Shown: in pieces, positions 7,568 to 16,086 of the stretch | How the letters are laid out: each line of letters starts with the position of its first letter | Position numbering within the stretch: the first letter of the stretch is position 1 | Program-made: the position numbers and the translations under genes | Assembly: GCF_000308815.1 (NCBI RefSeq) | Contig: NZ_BAFX01000132.1 | Coordinates: 1 to 64,000, forward strand | Source of the DNA: Nocardia concava NBRC 100430 | Lineage (GTDB): Bacteria > Actinomycetota > Actinomycetes > Mycobacteriales > Mycobacteriaceae | Direction: 5' to 3' | DNA: 64,000 bases | The notes under the pieces: generated by a model | Told to the model about the DNA's origin: nothing | The model's input: the letters and a program-made list of their open reading frames with translations, nothing else | Databases searched by the model: none

Positions 7568-7580
7568 ACAATTTCCACCA
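7556..7580 (+). repeat. Right copy of duplicated intergenic block
   Basis: GGCCTGACAGCA followed by ACAATTTCCACCA; partner of 6518-6543. It is followed 15 nt later by the palindrome at 7596-7620. Confidence 0.7.
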
Positions 7581-7595
7581 CCCAGCCACCCCACC

Positions 7596-7620
7596 TCAAT
7601 ACGTCACTGTGACGTATTGA
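7596..7620. repeat. 25-bp perfect palindrome
   Basis: TCAATACGTCAC and GTGACGTATTGA surround a single T. It has the same core as the palindrome at 6543-6579. Confidence 0.75.
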
Positions 7621-7976
7621 TCACCGCGGGAGACCCAGGGGAGCGGCAACCCGAGATCGCCGAACCTCCAAATCCCAGGATTCGACCACAAATCGGCCCA
7701 TCCATCCCGAACCGGAAATTTTCCATCAAAAGGCAAATCCGCCAAAAGATTTCATTCCAGCCAATCAACACCCGAGACGGCGAGCAGACACAACAGGGAG
7801 CACTCGACACCAGCAGCCAGGCGCCCAGTCCAGCCCAAGGCCGAGCCGCAACGAATGTACGCGAATCCCACAGTCACGCAGCACGTTTCAAGATCAACAC
7901 CGTTTCCGTAACCGCGCCGATAATCAACACTATGTCAACTTGAGTGGATGTCAGTGGGTTGTGAGATCATCTCGCT

Positions 7977-8462
7977 ATGACCGCCCCCTTCCCCGACTCC
8001 GGCGACCTCATCCGCTGCTCACCGACGAAGGGCTGCGGCGAATGGAAGCCCAGATCCGCGATGTCACAGCCTGGTCCACGCGCTCCGCTGTGCGCAGCGT
8101 GCTATCAACGAGCCCGCCGCGCACGGCAAGGACCAGAGATCGCTCGCCGGGCCAATCTGTGGTCCAAGTACAGAATCACGGTCGACCAATACGATGAGAT
8201 GCGCGCCAGTCAGGACTTCCGGTGCGCGATCTGCGGGGTTCACGAGTCCGAGGTCGATATGTCGCACGTCGGTGGACGACCACGTAAGGATGGCCGCGAG
8301 CTCGCGAAGATGCCCCTCGCAGTCGATCACGACCACCGTACGGGCACTGTACGAGGATTACTGTGCCCCAGATGCAATGCGGGGATCGGGAACTTCGGCG
8401 ATGATCCGAGTCGACTGTGGTCGGCGGTCGCCTATCTCGAATCCTTTCGCACCGATCCCTGA
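7977..8462 (+). CDS. HNH / endonuclease VII-type nuclease
   Basis: 161 aa, starting at ATG 7977. The C-terminal half has the recombination endonuclease VII signature: CAICGV zinc knuckle, then VDHDHRTGTVRGLLC with the catalytic His/Asp cluster, then CPRCNAGIGNFGDDP. Two further Cys pairs (CSPTKGC and LCAAC, about residues 14-42) suggest a second zinc site. Such small proteins occur in phages, mobile islands and as orphan genes; they cut branched or double-stranded DNA. Here it follows the lower-GC repeat-protein island and has no partner gene. Confidence 0.82.
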   Translation: MTAPFPDSGDLIRCSPTKGCGEWKPRSAMSQPGPRAPLCAACYQRARRARQGPEIARRANLWSKYRITVDQYDEMRASQDFRCAICGVHESEVDMSHVGGRPRKDGRELAKMPLAVDHDHRTGTVRGLLCPRCNAGIGNFGDDPSRLWSAVAYLESFRTDP

Positions 8463-8504
8463 TTGTCCTACTCCCCCAACGGCACGCAGCGTTGGTTGCG
8501 GAGG

Positions 8505-9482
8505 TTATCCGCGCAAGCGACGCTTCAGCTGTTGAGCCAGGCGCAGGCCGCCCGGGGCGACGGTCAATGCCGCGTACACGACGGCTGGGCGCAGGGCTCG
8601 GCGTTGGCGCAGGGCCAGGCGGACCTGTTCTCTGGCGGTTGCGGTATCCGATTGGGACAGGGCAGTTCTGGCTTTGCCCATGGCTTGGTGGAATCGGGCT
8701 TCGCGGAGTTTGTGGGTGATGGCGGTGCGGACTGCGGGGTCGGTGGTTGCGGTGGCTAGGTTTTCGAGGGCCTTTTGCATGTTGTCTTCGTAGACGGCGA
8801 ATTTGGCGGGGTCATGGGCTAGGCGGCAGGCGGCGAGGAGTTCGGGGAGGACTCGGATGTCGCAGCCGGCGGTCAGCATGCGGGCGGAGAGGACGAATTC
8901 TTCGACGACCGGGAGGTCGGGTGGGTAGCCCTCCCCCTTGGCCCAGGCTCGGGCGCGGATGGCGGCGGAGTAGTAGATGACCGAGCCGTTGACGAATTCT
9001 TCGAGGGTGAGGCGATGGTCGACGCCGGGTTCGACCTCTACCCCGCCTTCGCTGCGGTAGCTGGGGGTCACCACGGCGCCGGTGTCGTCGAAGCGGAAGG
9101 CGTCCACGGCGATGACGTCGGCCTCGGGGCGGGCTTGCAGGGCGGCGTGGGTGTGGGCGCAGAATTCGGGCAGGAGTTTGTGGTTGCCGTGGACGACGGT
9201 GTAGATCTCGCCGTTGGCTTCGGCGATGGCGGCGTTGACCGCGGCCGCCATGCCGTCGTTGTCGGTGCGCAGCAGCCGGATTCGCTGGTCGTCGGCGTAC
9301 TTGCCGACCACGGCGGCGACTTCGTCGGAGCGGCCGTTGTCGACGACGATCAGCTCCCAGTCCGGGAAGCTTTGCGCCACAACCGAATCGATGGCCTCGG
9401 CCAGATGGGCTTCGTGCCCGTGCGCATCGGAAACAATAGTGAACGCCGGACTGTTCATCGCGGACCCCGTTTGAATTGCCAA
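8505..9482 (-). CDS. Glycosyltransferase family 2-like protein lacking a clear DXD
   Basis: 325 aa. The GT2/GT-A fold is clear at the N-terminus: FTIVSDAHGHEAHLAEAIDSV, then SFPDWELIVVDNGRSDEV, then a nucleotide-sugar-binding core. The usual LDADD or DXD metal site appears to be replaced by VVHGNHKLLPEF, and the normal VDDGSTD by VDNGRSD. The C-terminal third is a basic helical tail (ALRQRRALRPA...LKRRLRG). The start is either GTG-type 9482 or ATG 9458 (MNSPAF). It may be a catalytically altered or dead glycosyltransferase, or use a divergent metal site. It has no glycan operon around it. Confidence 0.7.
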   Translation of the reverse strand: MAIQTGSAMNSPAFTIVSDAHGHEAHLAEAIDSVVAQSFPDWELIVVDNGRSDEVAAVVGKYADDQRIRLLRTDNDGMAAAVNAAIAEANGEIYTVVHGNHKLLPEFCAHTHAALQARPEADVIAVDAFRFDDTGAVVTPSYRSEGGVEVEPGVDHRLTLEEFVNGSVIYYSAAIRARAWAKGEGYPPDLPVVEEFVLSARMLTAGCDIRVLPELLAACRLAHDPAKFAVYEDNMQKALENLATATTDPAVRTAITHKLREARFHQAMGKARTALSQSDTATAREQVRLALRQRRALRPAVVYAALTVAPGGLRLAQQLKRRLRG

Positions 9483-9581
9483 CCCCTACCCGGCTTGCGC
9501 CGCCCACTGCAGACTACTCGCGGATGCGGTGCGCGGCAGTCCAATCGGGACGGCTACGGGTAGGGGCGGCGGGGCGATCCC

Positions 9582-10274
9582 CTACGACACGGGGGTGACG
9601 GCGCGGACGACGAGCATGCGCTGCGGGCTCGGGCAGATCAGGCTGTCCCAGGGCAGCCACATGGATTCGGTGTTGTCGGGCGGGTAGACGCGCAGGGTGT
9701 TGGTGCGCAGCGCATCGCAGTTGTTGACCTGTTTCGGGTAGGTGATGAACTCGAATTGCGCCGCGGCGCCCGGGGCGAGGACGACCGGGGTGGGCTTGGG
9801 CGCGCCGGGGCCCTGGTCGCGTTCGGCGGGTTCGCCGACGGGGTCGCCGGTGGGTCCGTTGGTCTGGGAGACGCCCGGGAAGCCTTGGATCACGCAGGTG
9901 ACGGAGGTGGAGTTGATGAATTTCAGGAACCAGTCCCCTGCCACCGGGCCGCCGTGTCCCTTGTCCAGCACGATCTGGCGGGTCACGCACTTGGGCAGGC
10001 CCGCCGTGCCGGGTGCGGTCGTGTCGGTGACGGGCGCACCGGCGTTGTCACCGTCATGGTCGATGCCTCCCGGTGTCGTCGCGGGCTGGGTGGGCTGGCC
10101 GGCCTGGGTCGTCTGCCCCGGTTGCGGCTGCCCGGGTTGAGTGGTCTGTGCGGGAGGGGTTTGCGCGGCCGGGGTCGTGGACGCGGGCCCTGCCGAGGTG
10201 GTCGGGTCGCAACCGCTGACGGAGATGGCGACACCCGCCGCGAACGCGACGACAGCCAATGACTTGATCCGCAT
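9582..10274 (-). CDS. DUF4232 lipoprotein
   Basis: 230 aa from ATG 10274, chosen because GAGGGG lies 5 nt upstream and a signal peptide follows directly (MRIKSLAVVAFAAGV, lipobox VSGC about residue 22). A Thr/Pro/Gln-rich linker (about 25-80) leads to a DUF4232 domain with Cys residues in CVTRQIVLDKG, VTCVIQGFPGV, NNCDALRTN and LICPSP. DUF4232 proteins are common secreted or lipid-anchored actinobacterial proteins of unknown function. Confidence 0.85.
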   Translation of the reverse strand: MRIKSLAVVAFAAGVAISVSGCDPTTSAGPASTTPAAQTPPAQTTQPGQPQPGQTTQAGQPTQPATTPGGIDHDGDNAGAPVTDTTAPGTAGLPKCVTRQIVLDKGHGGPVAGDWFLKFINSTSVTCVIQGFPGVSQTNGPTGDPVGEPAERDQGPGAPKPTPVVLAPGAAAQFEFITYPKQVNNCDALRTNTLRVYPPDNTESMWLPWDSLICPSPQRMLVVRAVTPVS

Positions 10275-10628
10275 GAGATCCCCTCGAAGTTCGGTACTGC
10301 AACCGTTGGTATGCAAGCTCCACATCCGAACCCTGTGAGCGCCCGTTACGTATCAGCGTGAGCAGAAGTTTGCGTAATCCCCTGCGCTACAGCACAGTTC
10401 GAGGAATACTCGCCGGAAACACCCTGCTCTGGGCACCTTCGGGCAAAGCGTTAACACCGGGGCCCGGTGACCTGTGCCCCCAAAAGTGGGGGCCGGTCGG
10501 TGTCCCTTCTCCCCCGCCTTTCCGACCCCGGTTTCGCCCCTCGATCACCACCGCCTCGGCAAGCGGGCTTCTCAACTCGACTCCGTCAAGACTTGATTCA
10601 TTCCAGAAAAACGGGCAGAGTGTGGGAC
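10275..10628. promoter_or_regulatory. Divergent control region of the DUF4232 gene and furA
   Basis: 354 nt with no supported gene. The furA-proximal end holds an AT-rich stretch, CTTGATTCATTCCAGAAAAA (10592-10611), resembling the FurA-bound region in front of mycobacterial furA. A short stem (CCCCC/GGGGG around AAAAGT, about 10479-10494) lies further upstream. Confidence 0.5.
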
Positions 10629-11069
10629 GTGCCCACGCCTACGGATTTCGAGCGCATGTTGCGCGGGGCCGCTTTGCGTGTGACGGCGCCGCGGCTCGCG
10701 GTGCTGACCGCGGTACACGAGCACCCCCACTCCGACACGGACACCATCCTCGGGTTCGTGCGCCGGACCCTGGGTGGGGTGTCACATCAAGCCGTCTACG
10801 ACGTGCTCAAGGCCCTGACCGGCGCGGGACTCCTGCGCCGGATCCAGCCCATGGGGTCGGTCGCACTGTATGAGACCCGCGTCGGCGACAACCACCACCA
10901 CGTCGTGTGTCGATCCTGCGGCGTCATCGCCGACGTCGACTGCGCCGTGGGTGACGCACCCTGCCTGACCGCCTCCGACAACCACGGTTTCGCGCTCGAC
11001 GAAGCCGAGGTCGTCTACTGGGGCCTGTGCCCCGAATGCTCGAAAACCGCTGCCACACAACAGAAGTAG
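10629..11069 (+). CDS. furA: Fur-family peroxide/iron regulator FurA
   Basis: 146 aa metalloregulator. Start GTG 10629 (VPTPTDFERMLRGAALRVTAPR) follows the family start; the frame is open further upstream, but that part overlaps the AT-rich control region. The winged helix includes GGVSHQAVYDVLKALTGAGLLRRI. Metal sites are visible: the His cluster DNHHHVVC, CRSCG (about residues 98-102) and CPEC at the C-terminus. Its stop lies 56 nt upstream of katG on the same strand, the standard arrangement in mycobacteria and relatives, in which FurA represses itself and katG until oxidised. Confidence 0.93.
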   Translation: MPTPTDFERMLRGAALRVTAPRLAVLTAVHEHPHSDTDTILGFVRRTLGGVSHQAVYDVLKALTGAGLLRRIQPMGSVALYETRVGDNHHHVVCRSCGVIADVDCAVGDAPCLTASDNHGFALDEAEVVYWGLCPECSKTAATQQK

Positions 11070-11125
11070 CGGCCACACTCGTGGTCGACAACCAGATCAC
11101 ACCCCACATGGAAGGACGACACACC

Positions 11126-13333
11126 GTGCCTGAACACCCGCCCATCGGTGAAGCCAACACCGAGCCCGCCGCCGGTGGCTGCCCCGTCATGCACGACAAG
11201 ATGACCGCCCCCACCGAGGGCGGCAACGCCAACCGTCAGTGGTGGCCCAACCAGCTCAACCTGAAGATCCTGCAGAAGAACCCGGCCGTCGCCAACCCCA
11301 TGGACGAGGGCTACGACTACCGCGCCGAGTTCCAGACCCTCGACCTGGCCGCCGTCAAGGCCGACATCATCGAGGTCATGCACACCTCCCAGGACTGGTG
11401 GCCCGCCGACTTCGGCCACTACGGCCCGTTCTTCATCCGCATGTCCTGGCACGCCGCGGGCACCTACCGGGTGCAGGACGGCCGCGGTGGCGCCGGTGCC
11501 GGCATGCAGCGCTTCGCGCCCCTGAACTCCTGGCCCGACAACGCCTCCCTCGACAAGGCCCGCCGCCTGCTGTGGCCGGTCAAGAAGAAGTACGGCAAGA
11601 AGCTGTCGTGGGCCGACCTCATCGTCTACGCCGGTAACGTCGCCCTCGAGGACATGGGCTTCGAAACCTTCGGCTTCGGCGGCGGTCGCGTCGACCAGTG
11701 GGAGCCCGAAGAGGACGTGTACTGGGGCCCCGAGACCGAGTGGCTCGGCGACGCCCGCTACACCGGCAAGCGCGACCTCGAGAACCCGCTCGCCGCGGTC
11801 CAGATGGGTCTGATCTACGTCAACCCCGAAGGCCCCAACGGCAACCCGGACCCGGTCCTGGCCGCGGTCGACATCCGCGAGACCTTCGCCCGCATGGCCA
11901 TGAACGACGAGGAGACCGCCGCCCTGATCGTCGGCGGCCACACCTTCGGCAAGACCCACGGCGCCGGCCCGGCCGACCACGTCGGCCCCGAGCCCGAGGC
12001 CGCCCCGCTCGAGGAGCAGGGCCTGGGCTGGAAGTCCTCCTTCGGCACCGGCTCCGGCCGCTTCGCCATCACCTCCGGCCTCGAGGTCACCTGGACCCCC
12101 ACCCCCACCAAGTGGGACAACAGCTTCCTCGAGACCCTCTACGGCAACGAGTGGGAGCTCACCAAGTCCCCCGCCGGCGCCCACCAGTGGGTCGCCAAGG
12201 ACGGCCAGGCGATCATCCCCGACGCCTTCGACAACACCAAGCGGTGGCTGCCCACCATGCTCACCACCGACCTGTCGATGCGCTTCGACCCGATCTACGA
12301 GCAGATCACCCGCCGCTGGCTCGACCACCCCGAAGAGCTGGCCGCCGCCTTCGCCAAGGCCTGGTACAAGCTCACCCACCGCGACATGGGCCCCAAGGTC
12401 CGCTACCTCGGCCCCGAGGTCCCGGCCGAGACCCTGCTGTGGCAGGACCCGATCCCGGCCCACGAAGGCGCCGTCATCTCCGCCGCCGACATCAAGGCCC
12501 TCAAGGCCAAGATCGCCGACTCCGGCCTGACCGTCGCCCAGCTGGTGTCCACCGCCTGGGCCGCGGCCTCGTCCTTCCGCGGCTCGGACATGCGCGGCGG
12601 CGCCAACGGCGGCCGCATCCGCCTGCAGCCGCAGGCCGGCTGGGAGGTCAACCAGCCCGACGAGCTCGCCCAGGTCATCCGGGTGCTCGAGGGCATCCAG
12701 ACCGACTTCGGCAAGGGCGTCTCCTTCGCCGACGTGGTCGTGCTCGCCGGTAACGTCGGCGTCGAAACCGCCGCCAAGGCAGCCGGATTCGACATCGAGG
12801 TGCCCTTCCGCGCCGGCCGCACCGACGCCACCCAGGAGCAGACCGACGTCGAGTCGTTCGCGGCCCTCGAGACCAAGGCCGACGGCTTCCGCAACTACGT
12901 CAGCAAGGGCACCACCACCCCGGCCGAGTACCTGCTGCTCGACAAGGCCAACCTGCTGACCCTGTCCGCGCCGGAAATGACCGTCCTCGTCGGCGGCCTG
13001 CGCGTGCTCGGCGCCAACTACAAGGGCTCCGCGCAGGGCGTGTTCACCGACAAGCCGGGCGTGCTGACCACGGACTTCTTCGTGAACCTGCTCGACATGT
13101 CCACCAAGTGGGCCCCGGTCGACGCCGAGAACTCCAGCTACCAGGGCACCGACCGCACCACCGGCGCCCCCAAGTGGACCGCCTCCCGCGTCGACCTCGT
13201 CTTCGGCTCCAACTCCCAGCTGCGCGCGCTGGCCGAGGTGTACGCCGAGGACGACTCCAAGGAGAAGTTCGTCAAGGACTTCGTCGCCGCCTGGACCAAG
13301 GTCATGGAGCTCGACCGCTTCGACCTGGTCTGA
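11126..13333 (+). CDS. katG: Catalase-peroxidase KatG
   Basis: 735 aa bifunctional haem catalase-peroxidase, cytoplasmic. Start GTG 11126 is preferred because VPEHPPIGEANTEPAAGGCPV aligns with the start of mycobacterial KatG and GGAAGGA precedes it. The distal haem pocket is in RMSWHAAG (Arg105, Trp108, His109), with WGPETEWLGDARYTG and the Tyr/Met region supplying the Met-Tyr-Trp adduct. The proximal His is near 272 in VGGHTFGKTHGAG. The Ser equivalent to M. tuberculosis S315 is present in AITSGLEV. The second, degenerate peroxidase domain is complete (QLVSTAWAAASSFRGSDMRGG to FDLV). Very high codon bias suggests strong expression. Confidence 0.98.
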   Translation: MPEHPPIGEANTEPAAGGCPVMHDKMTAPTEGGNANRQWWPNQLNLKILQKNPAVANPMDEGYDYRAEFQTLDLAAVKADIIEVMHTSQDWWPADFGHYGPFFIRMSWHAAGTYRVQDGRGGAGAGMQRFAPLNSWPDNASLDKARRLLWPVKKKYGKKLSWADLIVYAGNVALEDMGFETFGFGGGRVDQWEPEEDVYWGPETEWLGDARYTGKRDLENPLAAVQMGLIYVNPEGPNGNPDPVLAAVDIRETFARMAMNDEETAALIVGGHTFGKTHGAGPADHVGPEPEAAPLEEQGLGWKSSFGTGSGRFAITSGLEVTWTPTPTKWDNSFLETLYGNEWELTKSPAGAHQWVAKDGQAIIPDAFDNTKRWLPTMLTTDLSMRFDPIYEQITRRWLDHPEELAAAFAKAWYKLTHRDMGPKVRYLGPEVPAETLLWQDPIPAHEGAVISAADIKALKAKIADSGLTVAQLVSTAWAAASSFRGSDMRGGANGGRIRLQPQAGWEVNQPDELAQVIRVLEGIQTDFGKGVSFADVVVLAGNVGVETAAKAAGFDIEVPFRAGRTDATQEQTDVESFAALETKADGFRNYVSKGTTTPAEYLLLDKANLLTLSAPEMTVLVGGLRVLGANYKGSAQGVFTDKPGVLTTDFFVNLLDMSTKWAPVDAENSSYQGTDRTTGAPKWTASRVDLVFGSNSQLRALAEVYAEDDSKEKFVKDFVAAWTKVMELDRFDLV

Positions 13334-13363
13334 TCGCCCGCGGTGTGAGCCGCTGAACGATCC

Positions 13364-13395
13364 GATGCCCCCGCACCACACGGTGCGGGGGCATC
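13364..13395 (+). terminator. katG terminator
   Basis: A perfect 14-bp stem, GATGCCCCCGCACC (13364-13377) with GGTGCGGGGGCATC (13382-13395), and loop ACAC. It begins 30 nt after the katG stop. Confidence 0.85.
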
Positions 13396-13452
13396 GCCCG
13401 TTCAGGTCAGACCAGTTTCAGGCCAGGTCAGACCAATTGCGCGGTAGTAGTC

Positions 13453-13980
13453 CTACTCCCCTGCCGCACGCACCTCGACGCGGCCGTGGAAGCGCTTGTC
13501 GATGTCGCTGCCGTCGTGGTTGTAGGCGTTCATGATGTCGGTGACCTCCGCGACCAGACCGCGCAACGCCTCGGATTCGGTGTAGCCGTCCGGCCAGCCC
13601 CAGGCGCGGGGCACCTGGCCGACCACGACGCGGAGGCCCGCATCGAACGGGGCGTCCACGGTAAAGGTCAGGCCGGGCGGTGCGTCGCGAATCGCATTGC
13701 GGGCCATGAGCTCTCCGGGGACGGCCGCGTCGGCGAAGACGCGTGCCAAGGCGAGGTCCTCGCGGATCATGTCGGCGATCCGCGACAGGCTGGCGTGCCG
13801 CCCGGGCCGGTCGTGACGCGCGCCGTAGGCGCGGTCCCCGGACGCGGCGCGATGGGTTGCGGTCGTGCCGAAAATCCGGTCGAGCATGCGCTGGGCGGCC
13901 GCGCGTTCCGCGGTCCCGGTACGCGGGTGCTCGATGAGGTTGCGCAACCGCTGGATTCGAGTCGCGCTCGCCGTCGCCAT
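13453..13980 (-). CDS. Hypothetical protein (DUF2786-like N-terminus?)
   Basis: 175 aa from ATG 13980, chosen because AAGGGGAGA precedes it; an upstream in-frame start (14028) lacks this. The N-terminal 30 residues (RIQRLRNLIEHPRTGTAERAAA...MLDRIF) look weakly like the helical start of DUF2786 or phage-associated proteins. The rest has no motif I know, but it is regular (DMIREDLALARVF; GLTFTVDAPFDAGLRVVVGQV; GYTESEALRGLVAEVTDIMNAYNHDGSD). It is convergent with katG and upstream of nothing obvious. Probably a real conserved actinobacterial gene; function unknown. Confidence 0.6.
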   Translation of the reverse strand: MATASATRIQRLRNLIEHPRTGTAERAAAQRMLDRIFGTTATHRAASGDRAYGARHDRPGRHASLSRIADMIREDLALARVFADAAVPGELMARNAIRDAPPGLTFTVDAPFDAGLRVVVGQVPRAWGWPDGYTESEALRGLVAEVTDIMNAYNHDGSDIDKRFHGRVEVRAAGE

Positions 13981-14046
13981 GGTCTCCCCTTCCGCCGCGT
14001 GGGTCTCCCCGATCATGCCAGCGGCCACGGCCTCGAGGCCAGGCCG

Positions 14047-16065
14047 TCAGATCGGACGCGATTCGTGATCGATCCCGGCATGCTCGGCGCCGCGGCGGAA
14101 ACGCAGCAGGCGCAACGCATTCGCCACCACCAGCAGGGTCGAGCCCTCGTGGATGAACACGGCCGGGCCGATGGGCAGGCCGATCAGAGTCGCCGGGACC
14201 AACGCCGCCACGATCACCAACGCGACTGTCAGGTTCTGGCGGATGATGGCGGCGGTGCGGCGGCTCAGGGCCACTGCGAAGGGGAGGCGGCCGATATCGT
14301 CGGTCATCAATGCCACGTCGGCGGTTTCCAGAGCGACGGCGGATCCGCCTGCGCCCATGGCGATTCCGACCGAGGAATTGACCATGGCGGGAGCATCATT
14401 GACGCCGTCGCCGACCATCGCGGTACCGCCGCGCGCGTTGAGACGGGCGATCATGGCGACCTTGTCCTCGGGCAGCAGGCCACCGTGGGCGGCATCGAGG
14501 CCCAGGCCGTCGGCGACCGCATCGGCCACCCGCTGGTTGTCACCGGAGATGACGACCATGTCGGTGATGCCCAGACCGCGCAGGTGCTCGATGACGGGGG
14601 CGGCTTCCGCGCGCGGGGTATCCATGACACCGAGGACGCCCAGGTAAACACCGCCGTGGCGGACGATCATCGTGGTGCGACCCAGCCCGTGCAGACGCTC
14701 GACGGTCTCGGCGATCTGGGACGGCAAACCGTCGGGATCGAGCTCGCTGAACATGACGCCGTTGCCGATCTCGGTGGGGCGACCGTCCACCAGCGCCGTG
14801 ACACCGCGTCCGGTCACCGAATTGACCTCGGTGGCAGCACTTTCCGCACCGGCAGGCACCTCGACGGCGAGGTCACGGGTAATGGCTGCGGCCAACGGAT
14901 GATCACTGAAGGACTCCACGGCGACCAGCGTCGTGATCAGCCGTTCCCGCAACTCGGGACGCACCGGCACAACGTCGGTGACCCGAGGCTGACCCCAGGT
15001 GAGCGTGCCCGTCTTATCGAAGGCGATCGACCGCACCCGGCCCAGCGACTCCAGCGGCCCGCCACCCTTGGCCAGCACCCCCGCCTGCGCGGCCCGGGCC
15101 ACGCCCGCGAGCACCGCGCTCGGCGTGGCGATGGCCAGCGCGCACGGGCTGGCGGCGACCAGCACCACCATGCCGCGATAGAAGCTGTCCGCGAACGGCT
15201 CCGACAACCCCAGCACCCCGAAACCGATCACCGCGAGCACACCCGCGATCACCGCCGGCACGTACACCATCTGGAAGCGGTCGATGAACCGCTGCGTCGG
15301 CGACTTCTGGGTATCGGCGTCACGCACCATGGCGATCACCCGCGCCAGCGTCGAATCCTCGGCGCGAGAAGTCACTACCACCTCGAGCGCACCCGAACCA
15401 TTGAGCGTGCCCGCGAACACCCGATGCGCCTCCGACACCGGGCCGCGCCCGGCCAGCGCAGCCGCGGCGTCGGCGACCGGTTGCTTCTCCACCGGCATGC
15501 TCTCCCCCGTCACCGAGGATTCGTCGACGGCACTGACGCCCGCGACCACGACCCCGTCGGCGCTCAACCGCGAATTCGGCAGCACCACAACGGTATCCCC
15601 GACCCGAAGCTCGTCGATATCGATCTCCTCGACCCGATCCGGACCCCGCCGCACCAGCGCCGTACGGGGCGCGAGCTCACCGAGCGCCGCGATGGAACGC
15701 TGCGCGCGGCTCATGGCGTACTCCTCGAGCGCATGCCCGAGGCTGAACAGGAACAGCAGCACCGAACCCTCGGCCCACTTCCCGACGGCCGCCGCGCCTG
15801 CCGCGGCGACCAGCATCAGAAAGTCGACCTCGAAGCGGCCGCGGCGGATGGTCTCGAATGCCGAGCGGACGGTGAAGAATCCGCCGAGGACGTAGGTGGC
15901 CAGGAACAGCGTCGTCGGTACCCAGCCCGGGGTGTCCAGAAGGTACTTCGCCGCCATACCGGTCGTGTAGGTGATGCCCGAACCGATCGCGAAGGCCATC
16001 TCCGCGCGCGGGCCAAGCAGGCCGCGGCCGTGTCCTTCGGTGCCTTGCTTCGTAGTGGTCGCCAT
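14047..16065 (-). CDS. P1B-type heavy-metal ATPase, P1B-4 (CtpD/CoaT)-like
   Basis: 672 aa inner-membrane metal exporter. All P-type motifs are present: TGES in the actuator domain, DKTGT phosphorylation site near residue 348, SDHP (SFSDHPLAAA) in the nucleotide domain, and GDGVND. The membrane metal site is SPC (AASPCALAI) rather than CPC, and the last helices carry HEGSTLLVVANALRLL. Together these mark subgroup P1B-4 (Co2+, Fe2+ or Zn2+ efflux, as in mycobacterial CtpD). There is no N-terminal metal-binding domain. A 12-bp palindrome lies 22 bp upstream of the start. Its location near furA-katG would fit a redox or iron link, but that is inference. Confidence 0.9.
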   Translation of the reverse strand: MATTTKQGTEGHGRGLLGPRAEMAFAIGSGITYTTGMAAKYLLDTPGWVPTTLFLATYVLGGFFTVRSAFETIRRGRFEVDFLMLVAAAGAAAVGKWAEGSVLLFLFSLGHALEEYAMSRAQRSIAALGELAPRTALVRRGPDRVEEIDIDELRVGDTVVVLPNSRLSADGVVVAGVSAVDESSVTGESMPVEKQPVADAAAALAGRGPVSEAHRVFAGTLNGSGALEVVVTSRAEDSTLARVIAMVRDADTQKSPTQRFIDRFQMVYVPAVIAGVLAVIGFGVLGLSEPFADSFYRGMVVLVAASPCALAIATPSAVLAGVARAAQAGVLAKGGGPLESLGRVRSIAFDKTGTLTWGQPRVTDVVPVRPELRERLITTLVAVESFSDHPLAAAITRDLAVEVPAGAESAATEVNSVTGRGVTALVDGRPTEIGNGVMFSELDPDGLPSQIAETVERLHGLGRTTMIVRHGGVYLGVLGVMDTPRAEAAPVIEHLRGLGITDMVVISGDNQRVADAVADGLGLDAAHGGLLPEDKVAMIARLNARGGTAMVGDGVNDAPAMVNSSVGIAMGAGGSAVALETADVALMTDDIGRLPFAVALSRRTAAIIRQNLTVALVIVAALVPATLIGLPIGPAVFIHEGSTLLVVANALRLLRFRRGAEHAGIDHESRPI

Positions 16066-16086
16066 ACACGAGAGAATAACTTAGAT

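Larger units (their letters stand above)
7499..7976. other. Intergenic stretch between the repeat protein and the HNH gene
   Basis: 478 nt. It holds a long hairpin (7528-7567), the right copy of the duplicated block (7556-7580) and a palindrome (7596-7620). The rest is comparatively AT-rich for this genome. A 108-codon open frame (7617-7943) has no family resemblance, no ribosome binding site and low-complexity composition, so I do not call it. Confidence 0.5.

Noticed and set aside
7617..7943. 108-codon open frame in the lower-GC gap
   Set aside because: No ribosome binding site, no recognisable motif, composition like non-coding DNA.
9164..9182. GAATTCGGGCA inside the GT2 gene as an element copy
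   Set aside because: No inverted arms around it; it simply encodes part of the LLPEFCAH stretch.
11015..13381. 788-codon open frame on the minus strand opposite katG
   Set aside because: Mirror of the strong katG codon bias; low-complexity Gly/Val/Glu protein with no family, while katG is unmistakable.
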